Below are positions 23,901-38,900 of a DNA stretch of 64,000 bases, piece by piece. The notes beneath the pieces are model-generated. The model worked only from the letters and a program-made list of their open reading frames with translations, was not told the DNA's origin and made no database searches. Numbering within the stretch: the stretch's first letter is position 1; each line of letters opens with the position of its first letter. Both the position numbers and the translations under genes were made by a program. This stretch comes from Pipra filicauda. Its lineage: Eukaryota > Chordata > Aves > Passeriformes > Pipridae. The stretch is taken from contig NW_024104417.1 of the NCBI RefSeq assembly GCF_003945595.2, positions 682,001 to 746,000 on the forward strand, given 5' to 3'.

Positions 23901-26900
23901 GCAGGAGAACTACTAACTTAAAATTGTGTACGGTCTGGACATTTGTGTTGCATTGCTTAGGAAACCTGGGCTTGTAATCACTGTTACTTCTGGTATCAGT
24001 GTCTTGGCAGACCAAGGACAAAGCAGTAACTTAAAACCAGCTGTTTCACACATGTGCAATGAAGAGAAACTGGAGTGAACTCCTACAGTACAAATAACAC
24101 CTCACAGCCAGTAACCTTATAACCAGAGTCATAGTCTGAACCCAGATTACTTTTTATCCCCTAAAACATTGTTAGTAGTTCAAAAACTAAGAATATCCTG
24201 ATGTTTTTGTTGGTTTTATGCTGCGCTGTCTTCTTTGTTACAAGACATTTTCATTCTGGGAAAGAATTTTCGTCCCTGAAGAATACAACATTCACGCATG
24301 AGAAGCTGAACAGAAAAAAAATCTACTTTTGGATCACTTTAGGAGCTGAAGAGTTCATACATGAAGTGGTGTCAGGGAAGTTATTAAAGCCCCCACAAAG
24401 TGTACCATCATTCCTATTCCATGAACATGTTTTAACAGTACTATGAAGTGGGAGGGAATAATGAACCACTTTAATGCCTGTGGCCAGTAGAACACAGAGA
24501 CTAAAGTATAAAGCGTCTGATTTTGGCTAGAGAAAGGAGAAAAAGAAAGTCACCAGGCATGGTTCTGACTTACCTGTCTGGATTGTCAGCAGCACAGACA
24601 GAATCAATTAGTCCTACATCGAGTGTACCCTATAAACAGATATCCAACCAGAAAATGAGGAAAACATTTACTATTACATTACTCACAGTACTCTTCTGAG
24701 AGACACGTGAAAGGAGCAGCAACTTTGATCAAGCAAACTGAACTGCAGATTTGGGCATCAGTTTCTCTCAACCATTAAAACTGCTGAGGGGAAAACTAAG
24801 ACACTTGAATGAACAGATCCAGTAAAAGATTACCTGTAGTTAAGCTGGAGGCAGCTCAAAAACTGCTCTTTTCTATGTTTCCAAACCTGCTTGAATTTTT
24901 TACTGGAAAATGCCACCCCAATATGAATGGCATCCTCTCAGAACAAACTTCTGAAGCCATTAAGCAAAAGTTTTTGTTTCCCTTTGCTTGAAATTAGGTT
25001 CCAAATGTATTCTATTTATTACCAGTGTATGTTATACAGAATGATAAATGCAGGACCAGAGAAATCTTGAATTTTCAACTCTTTGATTTTTAATTTACTC
25101 ATTAACTGTATCTTTGCAAAACTTCAAACTGGACCAGAAAAAACCACCCCAAAACCAACAGTCATTTTTCATCAAGGTGAATGATGGAAGAGGAATCAGA
25201 AGTCACACTGTCTCCCTGTACAGCTGCAGGACCAAGGACATGGAGGCTCTAGCCAGTGTCACAGCTACTGCCACACTTAAGGAAACCTAGGTTGTGACTC
25301 TCAGAAGGTGTGGCCACCACAGTGTCCCTCTTTGCTAAAAATATTTGCTTTGAAAAGTTCTTCAGATTCAGACTTACCACAGCATTCTGTGGATTTGCCT
25401 GCTCATCGTGCATCTCCCGGATCTCTTGCTCTGTGGATGCATGGACTTGACTCAGTACACTAAACCACTGGCTGGGGAGAGAAAGGCAGCGGTGTAAGAG
25501 TAGATTTTGCTTCTGCACAATTGTTGTGTCACCTTTGTTCTGCAGAGATCTAGCAGGTTCTGCAGGTTTTTGAAATTGCTTAAGATTCCTTTTGTCAACA
25601 GGCATAAAAGCAGCAAGGCTTTATGTGAGTTCAAGTAATACTGGGTGCAAGCAAGCCCCTCCAGGTCTCCCATCCAAGCTCGTGTCATACTCTTCTTCCT
25701 GAAGACAAGTACCTTCTACAATAAGTGGCATCTCTGAAAAACTGGTGTAAGCAGACTGAAACATCTGAGTGCCTACAGAGTATTTGTAACACATTCCACA
25801 CATTTCATCTGGAATAAAATACATTACTAGCTGCACACAAAGACTTTAATGGGAAACTTAACATTCAGGTTATAAATTCTGCTGCACTGATAGCGTGACT
25901 GGTAATAATTTCTTACAGTGATACTTTTTCAAAGACAACCCAAGTCCTCTGCAGAAGCACAACTAAGAGGGGAAAAAAGAATAAAAGCCCCAAGCAAATA
26001 CCTCTACAGTTTTTGTTTTCTATGGAGCACTGAAAAATCCAGCTGCTGGAAAGGCCAGTGAAGTTGGACCAGAGCAAATCTGTGCCATTCCATTGGCACT
26101 GCATTATATCCTGAACAGGAAAACTGGCAGAGGTTTCCAGTACTTCAGCCCATAGCAATTGCAAATGGATTTAATTCTAACCACACCTTCTGCTTCTGGG
26201 AAATCTCTATCCTCCTGGCACTTGTATATGATAAAGCTCAACTGCTCTAAGCAATCCCACTGAAATCTGAGGGCAGAGTTTGGCCTGTTCAGCAGGTTCC
26301 TGAATGCCATTCTTTGAGATATGAATTTGCCATTCTAATGAAAAACACCTGGGGCCAAGTTTTCAAAGGGATCTAAAGTACAGCCTTTAAAACAGACTCC
26401 TCACTTTACAGCAGAGGCTCCTCCACCACCATGGAGTTGAGGAAACAAATGCAAAATTACTGGACTTGAATACAAAGTTATCTTTGCTGCAATTGCTTAT
26501 AGTCACGGAATTGATATGGAGGACACTCAAGAGCTGCTTCCTTAACTTCAGCATTCAAATGCCAACTGTTCCCCATAATGTAGATTTCTGGAAACTAAAC
26601 TGCCAAAATAGCTTCAGAAAACTTGTGTAGGCTGTCAAACAGTATCATCCCTGCCATATCCTAAATCCTTTCTATCAGCTTACGCTTTAATTAGAAACAG
26701 TGCAAGGCACGAAGAAAAACAAAGATTTAGAGTGCCAGACCATGAAGCAGATGAGAACATATTTAGTTCTGATTCTTTTTTTAAGACTCAGAGATACCCA
26801 CAGAGAGGTTGTGCTTAACACTTTCTTTGCTGGAATGTAAGACAATGTCCCTGAAAACCTGTAAAAAGAAGGGAAGCTATCATCTAGAGAGAAGGAACCA

Positions 26901-29900
26901 TCAGCTGAAGAAACTACAGAAACTGAAGAAAACTAAACCTCATCTACCAAAAAAAATCTCATAAATTAAATTCAGTTTTCTTTTTTGGGCTCAGGAATTG
27001 CAAATGTATTTAAATGTGAATCTTCTATTTAAATACAAAAAAAAGACTTCATAGCACTGTATGCACATTCAGTAATAATTTATTAATTGATTTTAAAGGT
27101 AAATTCTGATTTTTTCCTGATTTCATGTAATCTTTGTGTAAACAATGAAAAATAAATTAATCATGGCACTTTGCAAAGGACAAAGGCAGACTTTAGTTTT
27201 GCTTTCTTCCCTCCTGGGACCTCCTCTGTCTTTCAGCTGAGTCCCAGAACACAAGAATAGGGAAAAAGACAGGCTAGGGTTTTAAAGGAATAAACCCTCA
27301 GTAATGGCTGCCCATTGGAGCATTACTTCTTTCCTCAAATACACTTCCATGATCAAAAATAGTAATTCCTCTTTTAGGGGTGTGTGCCATGTTTCTCTTG
27401 GTTTTTGCTTTCATTAGAACAAAAAAGCAACCTCAAATCATGATTCAGCCCATGTACAAAATATTTTTTCAACAGCAGATCCAGACCCAACACAGTCCAA
27501 TGATTCATACTTCACTTTTAACAATGCCAAACATTAACACTGATTTAAGGCTGTCTGCAAATCCTTACACATCTCCCTCATTAAGGTTTCTGGGATGACT
27601 GAGAAAAAAGAAACATGAAATACACTTGTGAAACAGAGTTTAATCTGGATGGTATGTTACGTGTACTATACACATCAATACTGTATAGTGCCTCCTCCTC
27701 CATTTTTGAGAAGGTATTGAAAGATATGCATGGCAACAGACAAGTCTGTGTGCTGATAATTTCTTACTGGTCCCTAGGGCAACTACACAAGTCTGACAGA
27801 AGAGACTTTAGCTAAGCCTTCATTTTAAAATATATCACACAAGAATCTTAACAGTAACTGCTAGAAAGCTCCTAAGTTATTTCAAGAGTAATTTTAAAGA
27901 TTCCTAAAAAAATGAAGAAAGATTCTGTGTTGTAAGCATTGCTACATCTATCCTCAGGGTCTTGTGATAGAGGAAGGTGTTCTACCTTTAAACAGAACAA
28001 AGACACTTTTGAGCCTTCAGAGCAAAGTAGCTCAGGTGATGTTGACAAAGGCATCCTGTATTCTGGCCTTGGGGCAGCAAAGCAGTGGTTAATAAGCTTT
28101 GATTACTAAGTTGACTTTATTTAAATGCTTGATTTTTATAGGCAAACATATTATTATCTCCCATGAACTGTAGCATGGGGATTTTTTTTTTTTAAATATG
28201 CTTTACAACTGATCTGACAAGTCAGGCTTGCTCCTCACCTAGCAGCCTCCCCCTATGGTTAGATATGGATCCTTTAGCAACAAAAGCAAGACCCTTTCTA
28301 AATCAGCAGAAAGGGAAACACTCTCTTGCACACTCTTCTTATTTAAGAACATGGTTTTGCCCTAAAAAAAGTGACTGCATTACAACTTCTATCTGAAAAA
28401 ATTATAGGCTTTGCTTAGGCAAACAGATCCCAACCATAAAGAATAAGGTGTTTTATTTCAGGCAGATTAGAGGGTCTTAAATATTGATTTGATCTATGCA
28501 GTTAAACACAGCAAGGTAATGCACAAGAGAAGCAGCAGTGGCTAACATCTGCCTCTCTACAGACACACAGTATTTCAGAAAGTTGCTAGGAATAGATGGG
28601 TAACAGCCAAATTCTAGGCAAATTTTCATTGGCAATCTGACTCTTCCCAGTAATGGTCTGCCACAAGATCTTCTCAGCAGGCCTTTGAAAAAGTGGGTTA
28701 AATGCAATGTGTTTAACACCACTAGAATATTTTGTGACAATGGTCAAACAAATTAATGACAAGCACAAGTCAGAATGGCATAGAGATTAAAAAGAGGGGA
28801 AAAAAAAGGAAGATAGGCCTGATGGTTTTCATACCTTGCATCCTCAGGAGATTCAGCAATTAAGTGGTAGGTCCTATCACCCATTATTAGATCAATACCA
28901 TTTTCTTTGCCTGTATTATCAACAATCTCTCTGCAAAAGGAAAACACCAAGATTGAGCATTACAGATTATGAACATTCCGAAAATTCTGTTCTGCTGAGA
29001 GGCTCACAAACTACTGATGCTTAAAACAGCAGCAGTCAGCCTTCATCAGGCTCATTTGCAAGACTCACAAAGTGATTTATCAGACAGCATTAATTCACCA
29101 AACTACAGTTGTGTTTTCTGTCTATACAGTACAAATGTTCAAACTATTAGGAATGTCGCTATACCAAGTTGCCTATTCTGTTACCATTTTAACAAGAAGT
29201 AATGAAAAAGTAAAGCATTATCAAACCTCAAGAGAGGCAGGGATGACTGATTTGAGAAACTGATATACTTCTGAACTGACTGCATAACCAAGCGATTTTT
29301 GGAGTGGTAAAAAGAAAGCTCTTGAAGATTAAAAACTAAAAGCAGACAAAGCCTGGATTAGTGATTCTGTGTGGTTGTGAGTCAGCATAAAGACAATTCC
29401 AAACATGACTTCCAGAAAAAGCTGAGCACTCTATGCTAAAAATGACATCTTTCTAATTTTTAGTTTGGATATCTAAGTATCAACATATTGAACAATTCTG
29501 AACTACAGAACATGAGATTTTTTAAGGAGTAATTAAAGTATTACATTAGATTTCCCTGAAGGTTAAGAAAGCAACTTAAATTTCTTTTTTGCTGTTTTGC
29601 TGTATTTGTCTGAAGCTTATTATTTCCTTAACTAGCTATATTTTCTTATCAGCTATACTATGTTCATATATCTCTATCCTATAAGAAATATATGCAAGCT
29701 CTGCTTATTGGGCTCCTGAGGACAATTTATCTGCTATCAAAACAAAAAGCTGTAATTCTCTACTGTTTTCTTTAATTTGGTTTCCTTCCCTCCCAATAAC
29801 AATGTCCAACAGAACACCTCCCTGTCCTGTGTTTTAAGTGAATCAGCCTAAGATTTTTTAAATCAAACAGGGTCTCTAATATGGAGTGGTGAAATATGTA

Positions 29901-32900
29901 AGTAGCATGGTAGGTTAGAAATGCACTCAGTAAATATTAAAATTACCTAGAAAAGCTATTGTTTATATCTTATGAAATACAATTCTTGAAATACAAGTCC
30001 TCTTACTTTTTCTTTTAGCTATTTTATACACAAATGCTCATTGATTGAACCTACAGTTCAAGTTAGGTTCAACAACCTTCACCTGACAATTTTAAAGGTA
30101 CGTTCAGCAAAGAACTTCTACAGGGCACAGTCAATGAAGCAATGTGGCAACAACAAAAAAAAGAAGGATTGAACGTATCAGAAAAATATGCTAAATAAAT
30201 GCTATTGCACATGAGATAGAGTGAAATCCAGTTTCAAAAAAAAAAATAAAAATGCAGTAGGAACTTCAGTTTCTATTCAGATTTACTTGACAGTGAACAG
30301 CTCATTGCTTTTACAAGGGCAAGTCAGGATGCTCACTGAAACTATTTACTGTCCTGCCTGAAATCAGGCTCAGGCCAGGACTTCCAAAGAAAAGATTAAT
30401 CTGAGATCTCAATTTAGTTTTAAGTTCTCTGTTAAAGTACCAAAATAAACTGGATAGTTGCAGATTACAAGGTGCAAAGTGGAATTGAGCATTACAAACC
30501 ATTTCTATTTTTCTCTACTTTGGACGAAAGCGTAGGTACACTTTATACAGACTGAGACTACCAATGTTAGCACACTTTAATTTTTAAATTAGCTAGACAA
30601 TTTAGAAGGAAAAATACTATCCCTTAGAAAACTTTTTTTAATGCATGCTTCAGGAAGCATAGAATTTTAAGGCATAAGGAACTGAGTTAGCAACACATAA
30701 GTTATTAGATTTAGTAATTCTGTTTTTTTAATATATGCATTTTAAAGAATTTTCCACACTACTACAATTATTTCAAACATGAAAAAAATCTAAATACAGA
30801 CAGAAGATTCAGCTTTGACCCAGGCAAACTTCAATATATTCAGGGCCTATTAATTCCACCCTCCCCATTCTAGGTTTGCCTGCAGCTACAGACTTGGCAA
30901 CATGTCCCAGATTGTCTTGGGAATCATTACAGACTAAGTAGGGCCTCCAGTCTGAGAGAAAGCATAGATGGGTTCATTATACCAGCAGTTTTCTAAAGTA
31001 TCTGGCACTGGCTTAGCTCTGGAGCACTCTGTAGAGTTAAAAGAGAGCCAGCTAAGGACAACACTTGCTTTCAATAACTTCATCATACACAGTCTCATGC
31101 TTGCATTCACACAATTTGTAGGCAGGGCACTCAATGTCTTCTCAGATTAGGCTCCAAGAAGTACTTAGGAGGAACCATGGCTAACATATAAAACCATATA
31201 AACCTACTTGGCAGTTCGGACATCCATGGCACCCTTTAGCTTTTCTTCACTGTCATTTTCAAAGTACATCAACCTGGACTGTCTGAGAACAAACCATCGT
31301 TTCTTCCAGTTCCTTCTGGAAAGTGTAGATGATCCACCCCCCTTTTTATGAAGCCAACCCTGCTTAAGTGCTTCCTGCTTGGAACGAAACCACAGGAAGG
31401 TCTCATCTTTCAGGACACACCAGCGTCGCTTCCATGTGTTTATTAAGCCACCTGGCAAGAGAGACAAATGTAGGTTTATATACGGTTAAAACAAACAACT
31501 ATATTATAAAACAGAAGCTGTGATCACACCAAAACTGGAAGATTCTGACCAACAACACTGTAGTTAAACTGAGCCTCTGCTGTAAGCCACAATGCTCATT
31601 TTTGCATATCCTTATGGCCACCAATATTGTTGTCAATCTAAAACCCTTTAAATTATAAATTATAATAAGTCTCTATATTACAAAAATATATGTAACATAT
31701 ATATAATTACATATACATATATACAACATATATATAAATAATAAATTATCAAAAAGTCTTACTGTAACATGAGACTAATCTTTAACACTGTTTTCAATGT
31801 ATTTCAATGATAATCTAAGAAAAGTTTACTGTTAAACTCTTTCCTTTCTCCAGGTTAGTGGAAGGTAACAACATTTACCTCAAAACCACAAAATCTGGCA
31901 AAGCTACATTTAGAGTAGGAAACATACCAGTGGGAACTCCGTCATACCAAAGTGGTAGACAAGGTACCTTGCACTGTAGTTACATAACAGTCATTAAAAA
32001 CCTTAACCAAGCCAATATACTCCTGTGATCCCACAAAAACTTCTTGCTTGCTATGTCAGTAAAAGCCCTGTTACTGACTACTGCATTATTTTTCACACAA
32101 ACATAGCAAACATTCATTACTGTTCCTATTCCAGGAAAATAAGCTATGTTACAGTGATGAATATCATACAAGGATTCACGGAGATTATAATTTACTAATC
32201 AATCATCAGAAGATATACCCAACAGTTTTAACCAGAGAACTGCTGTGTATGTTCTTTCTGAGTCTCTCACACCCTTTTGCTACACATAACCTTTTTTGTG
32301 TCTTCCAGATCCCAAGTGATATTTGACTAAGGTCAATAAAATTGATCTGCAGTGTAGAATGCTGTCTATGTTACAAGGTTTTGGAAGCGAGAATCTGATT
32401 TCCTCAAAATTTGAGGTCAATTGGTACAATTTGACTTCATGAGTTATTTTTCTACATTTATACTGAATATTCCATTGTTTGCGAGCCAGCGAAGATAAAA
32501 TGAAACAGAGGAAGCCCAAAATATTGATCTTTCTTTGCAGAGGGGAAAACCACTGATTTAGTGGTTTTAAACCACTGATTTAGTGATTTAAACTCCTGCA
32601 GAGGGATAAGCCACTGCAAGTAACTCAATTTGAGAACAGCTCAAATTAAATAAAGTCACTTTTCATCATCCTTTCAAAAATAAGAAAATGGTTTAACTCT
32701 ACAGGAATTGGAGTATAAAATACAATAAATATTTCTGGTTATTTTGTATATCTAGCAAATTCTGATTCACCCAGTACCTTTCATGTACAGAAAGCTGTGA
32801 AAGTAGGGCAGGCTGACACAGCTATAGACTGAATCCCTCCGGTAGGAAAGTTCATCATCTGTATCAAACCTGGAGTCAAAATCTTCTTCACTGTCTTCAA

Positions 32901-35900
32901 ACTACAGAAGAAAGGAAATAAAGATCAAAATCTCTCAGGAAAGAGTTTAGATAAGATTGGTTTAGAAGTCTCTAGCTAAAACATTTTATCATGTATTGCA
33001 ACAACATGATTCCTCATTGTTTTTTATACATCTAACAAAGGAAGGAGTACTTTGTAGTAAGTTGCAGTTTAAACTGTGTGATTACACAACAAATACACCC
33101 AGGATGGCTCTCTGACTGGCTTTCACTGCTTCAACTGTAATACCTATTCTAGTGTTAAAGTTTTCCTTCTAAATAAGTCAGTGTTGCTGAAATACCTTTT
33201 CACTTGGTGAGACAGTCTCACTGAACTACTTGGTGAGTGGTAAAGGAAATCATATTCTTTCAAAAATATTTGTAGGAGTAAAGCCCACAATATTTTCAGT
33301 AAATAGCACTGAAAAGGAGATCCTCAGTATGACTGTCTGCTTCAATAGTTTTAATATCTGCCATCGTGTGAACTTTACTCTCCAAGTAATCTCAAAATAT
33401 GCCTGTCATTTCAGGGACTTCTTGAAGCAGCTTATTTTCAATACTGTTACAACTTGCATGCAACTGAATCTTTTTTTCCTGAAATCGATTTCCCAACATG
33501 CTATCTGGTACCCCAGTAATAGTAACTTAAAATAATAACAATAACTTTGCTTATAAATGGCATCCAAGGTCATGCACTGAACTCAGACTCTAAGTAATGT
33601 GCAGTTCTGCATTATAACAGTTAAAACCATATCTGTGCAGAAGCCCAGGACTGCAAGTAGCATCTGAGCTACCTCTGACTCTAATGCACTCACCTCAGCG
33701 GCACCTAGATGGCAACAGACAACTATTTCCATATGCACTCTAAGCAAATCTAGCTACACAATGCAGACTTTTCTCAGAACAGCTACAGTGACTCTACGGG
33801 GGCACAGCAGGGAAAAAAAAAATCAGAAAGCACGTATCATTTATTAGATAATAAAACCAATGATACTTACAGAAGACTGAGCTCCTTCAGAGCTAAATCG
33901 GTATGCTCCAGAGCTATTGTACGTCCCCACTGAGCACCGGTAGTCTGGTGACCACTGGCTACTGTGCGAGTTAGAGAAGGTCACACTGCTACCAGAAGTA
34001 ATAGCACCATCTTCATAATCGTCTTGGTCGTAATCGTAGTCCCCGTCGGGAGAAATAAGTTCCATAGAATTTGGGGGTCTACACGACACATTTTCTGGCA
34101 TGCAGTATGTGGATTCACCGCTTGAAGAGTTGTGGAGACTGACTGTGTCATGGGCAGGAGGTATAAGCATGGTGTCGCCAACAGCAGGAATCGTTGGCAC
34201 CACGGTATCATTCATATAGGGATCTTCTTCTGAGGAATCATCACTTGTTCTGATGCCACTGGTTCTTTGATCAGAATGGCCATGCTCACTCGGGTTGGGC
34301 GAATCCTTAAATGCATCATCATCAGCTTCAAAGCCCTCATCTACCTCCTCCTCAGGATATGGCTGGCTGAAGTTAAAATTGGGCTTTTCACTACAGGCAT
34401 TTCCAGTCTGTTCAGTCAGCTCAGCAGGATACCCATTGCCCACAGAGAGAGACCTCTCAATGTTTCGGACACATTCGTCAATCTCATCAAAGTTCAGAGA
34501 TTCCAGGAACTCCTGGGCTGCTCGACATGCTTCATCCTCCAGCCGCCGGAGCTCCTCATCTCGAAGTTGCTGCAGCCTCTGTAATGAAGCCTCTGTCAAG
34601 GACAGCTCCTGCTGCTTCTTTACACGCTGCAGGTCTTCGATTTCTTTTTCCAGACGCAGGATTTCTTCCACCTGCCTGCTTTCCTTCTGCTTCTCCACCT
34701 CTTGCTTCAGCTCTGCCTCCTTCTGGGCTTTCTGAATGGCGGCCAGTTCCTGCTTTTTTCTCTCTTCTTCAGCCTGCATATAAAATAAAACAAAACAAAA
34801 CAAAATCAAATAAAGCCCCTAAGTGCAAGGTTCTTTCTTAAAATTTATTTCTAAAGCAGCATACTGCATCATGCTCATTCATTTAAAAGGCAGCCTACCT
34901 CTCTGTATCAGCAAGAAAAGGAAAGAAAAAGAAAAATTCAAACATGATTCCATTTGTTCAGATACTGGAAGGTCAAGTATATGCAGAAAATTCAATCTTT
35001 TCCAGAAATTACATGAAGCATGAGGTGAAGGAAATTTCCATGCAAACAACTGTATCGAGTTTCCTTTGGCTTTATCTGCCAACTCCTGTAATAAGTTTAG
35101 TTTAAATGCTACAGATGCCTTTTATTTTTTTAATTGCTGGGTTGAGATACTCAAACAGGACGGCTGAAAGCATTAGGAATATCATTTACCTGTTGGGCAA
35201 GACGCTCTGCTTCTTGCCTTTGTCTTTCCCTAGAAGTGAGGGAAGAGAAGCGGTTAGTCAATCAAGCTCAACATAAGCTCATCACATTCCTTTTCTAGAG
35301 CAACAGCTCAACTTACAGGGATCATCTGCCACATGGAAAAGAAAGCCAAAAATAAGGTCACCGTGAATGTTTGTGAATACGAAACTACTATGATAGCTAC
35401 ATGAATCTTTTAGCAAAAGAAGCAAAGGTTTCCAAAATCCCTTGATTTGGAATAGCCTGAAATAAAAGGCTATTTAGACCAACATCTAATATGGCACAGA
35501 CAAGAGAGTGATGTAAGACAGTATAGTGCACCTTTCTTCCTCCTTTTTCCTTCTTTCTTCTTCTTGTCTCTGCTTCTCCTCTAGTCGCTCCCTGTAAAGA
35601 CGTCGAGCAAGCTGGCCTCGCCGCTGCTTCTGAAGAACTATGGCTGCTTTCTTTAGGCACAGGAACTTTTTCCTTCCACTGAAGGCTCTGTAGTTCTTCT
35701 GTATCACAACCACATAGTAGAGAACCTTTCTATACCGCTTTCTGGGGGGGAAAAATAAAGAAGCAAAATTCTAATGAAACAATGAACTAAGGAGCAGTTG
35801 TGAGGGATCTTGCCGTGGTGACCTGCAATCACAGAATCACAGAATATGCTGAGTTGGAAGGGACCCACAAGGATCATCGAGTCCAACTCTTAACCCTGCA

Positions 35901-38900
35901 CAGGACCATCCCCAAGAGTCACACTACGTGCCTGAGATTATCATCCAAATGCTTCTTGAACGCTGTCAGACTTGGTGCTGTGACCACTTCCCTGGGGAGC
36001 CTGTTCCAGTGCCCAACTACCCTCTGGGGGAAGAACCTTTTTCTAATATCCACCCTAAACCTCCCCTGACACAACTTCAGGCCATTCCCTTTGGTCCTGT
36101 CACTGGTAACAACAGAGTGCCTGCCTCTCCTCTTCCCCTCATGAGGAAGTTGTGGACTGCAATGAGGTCTCCTCTCAGTAATAGCTCTAGCTCTGTGATG
36201 GTTTCCCCACTGTAGTTCACATTCTTCTCTCTTTGAGAAGAAAGAGATTCTCTCATTGCTTTGACAGCACTTTCTGTGTCTTCATTTAAGGAGATGCACA
36301 TTACCTGCCTTACATGTTCTTATCCCCCTGACATGGAGATGCTAAAAGGACAGCTCTGTGTGTGTGCACACATGAAGAGAAAGAATATACATAGATAGTC
36401 ATCTCACATCTCTGAAAAGAAAGACCATCGACAGCAGGATAACTTTGTCATTAAAAAAAGGATATAGTTTTTAAGTAACATACTGGTCAGAATATAAGAA
36501 CAGGGCTAATATACACATGAAAAGAAATTACCTCATTATGCAAACAAGCTTCCTTAAACTGTCCTCAACTGACTTGTAAAAAAACCAGAGAAATAAACAG
36601 ATGGGATGAGTAACTCCACCTAACACATAATGCGTGAAGCCACGTAGATAAATGAAACATTAATCAGTAACCTAATGTCATGGTTCTCTAAGAACCAAAC
36701 AGATTAGTTTTATTAGCCTTTTCTTTTCTCACCATGACGAAGCAAAGATAAATCATGATCTCAGCTGGTAACTTGGGGCCGCCCCACTAGGTGCCATCCA
36801 CCATGGATCTAACACCATGGATTTAATGCCATGATACAATCCAATGGGTAGTGGCTGACCTCCAAATTTTTGCACTGTCCTATTAATTATATTAAAACTT
36901 TGTTTTATTCATGGGTATTTTCAGCTGGTATTTTCAAAGGCCACTTACCGTATTTGAATGCCCGGTCCTTAGAAAAAGTTAAGAATCATCTCAGAAGGAT
37001 TGACATCCCATCCACTTATTTCAAATCCTGATAATTAATATTCTCATCTAGTAACTTACCGGGCTGCGTAACCTAAGATGTGTGCTCGGATAATCATTGC
37101 TGCCTTGGTGACTTCCACTTCTCGCTGTTTCTCCAACTTGTGTTCCAAGGACTCCCGGAGAAACACCTACATAAGAAAACTTCTGGTTTAACAACTTTTG
37201 GAGAACATTATATTTAAAGGACAGCCATGGTGCTGCCAATATTAGTTCAAACAGCAAGCCTCAGCTTTGAATTCAGAGACAAATGTACTATTTCCTCAGC
37301 AGAAAATAAAGAAAATATTTGTAGATGATCCTCTAACTTTGGATTTCAGTGGGAAACTGGAACTTTTAATTAGGAGCAGGGTTTTTCAAAAAAACCCCAT
37401 AATTACTGGATTCATTGAACAGCCTTTCCCACCAAAGATTAACACAGGTCAGAGAAGCTGCAGGACTTATAATGAACTTCCCATTTTGAGGGACAGTAAT
37501 ACCACCCCAAAAATTTAGCTGTTCCACAGTCACATCAGATTGTGACTTACAAGCCTTGCTGCTTCCAATGACACTACTACAGGACTACAGAAGTAAACAG
37601 AAATGAGAGTGTTTTCATATTCATATTGACTTGACTGTGCTTTCCTGCTGTTACACAGAAAGAGCTGCAAGGGTCAGACACCCCACCACAGCCAGCCACT
37701 CTCCCATGGGCAGACTGCTTCCCAGGCTCTCTTCCAAGCACTAACCTGGATCACTCACCTGAACTGCCTAGTGCCTCTCAGAGGCAGCTTTAGCATGTGG
37801 CATTGACATACACTGAGCTAACACAGCTTATTTTACCTTAAATGAATAAAACTGCTTCTCGAGACAAGCAGGGTCATGGGGAAGGCAGCTTCCCTCTTCC
37901 ACCTGCCTTGACATCTGCTCTTTACCACACAGTCACATACTGGTGAGCTATCTGCTGTCAGCGCTTTTTGCAGCTCTTCTCAACTTCTCTTTTTTGAAGG
38001 CCAAGTCTGCTGGTATCAGCTATAGGTGACAACAGCCTGGCATGCCTAACACATGGGCAGCTGAAAATAGCCAGTGCAGTGATATGTTGATTAAACAGGA
38101 TGAGAGCCAGGCTGCACACCACAACATGGCAATAAGGAAAGCTCATGGATAGGGTGGGATCTGGTAAGGGAGAAGGGCTGTAAAGACATCTAAAAGCAGG
38201 AATCTTTCCTTGAAGTGTTTTAGGTTTTCTCTTGCTGTGAAAAAAAAAAAAAAAGCACCAACCTAAAAAAAGAACCCCAATGGACTTCTGGGGGTGTTCA
38301 AATGCAAAAGAAGGTAGTTTTCCCTCTGCATTTACGTGAAAAAAAGCCCATCATCAAAGCCAAAGCAGCAGCACTCTTGAGGAGAGGCACAGTTGTGAGT
38401 TTTGAACAAAACTAGAAAGAGACTTTCTAGCACAAATTACCCAACAGTAAGGAACATAAAAAGTTCCACAGAAAGTCTCAGAGTTCCAATGTCCAAGTTG
38501 CACTGGGCAGCTCTTTCTATACAATATTTTTACTAGTGGAAAAAGCCTTTTCTTTCACTCAGTGGGCAATGTTTCTTTGCTCTGAACACAGTAGCTTTAA
38601 AAACACACCAAAATTCTGCTTCAGAGAGGCATTTGGCTACTTCCTGAACAGAAATGGATGTTAGGCAGTTGTTAAGCTCAGGTTAATGCCTTTTCCTGAG
38701 CAGGTGTATTGCAGCTGGAGATGTAAAAGAAAAAAAAAGTCACACTGAAGCTAAATCATTATCAATTTTAAATAACGTAGGGGCAGGAGAGTGCCCCATC
38801 CCATGTTCAGTCTGAAACCAATGCCCTCTTGTTTTCCTCTACAATAAGCTGTTTATGAAGACTCTTATAAATGCACAGGCAGCTCCTGGGGGAGGACGAG

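Larger units (their letters stand above)
31452..32777 (-). other. MYO10 intron w8-w9
   Basis: 1326 bp. It contains an AT-rich tract of TA/ATAT repeats at about 31650-31750 and a short local duplication at 32535-32615. No gene was seen. Confidence 0.85.

Noticed and set aside
33841..33870. Extension of the w7 frame past the donor (ending VSIIGFII)
   Set aside because: The exon ends at the GTAAGT donor (33869-33870), and w8 continues the known protein in phase. The extra residues are intron read-through. The same holds for [12 protein letters not shown] at its start.
34295..34841. Plus-strand open frames of 104-146 codons
   Set aside because: They are antisense to the large MYO10 exon w7. Their Ser/Arg-rich composition is the complement of the Glu/Lys-rich coding strand.
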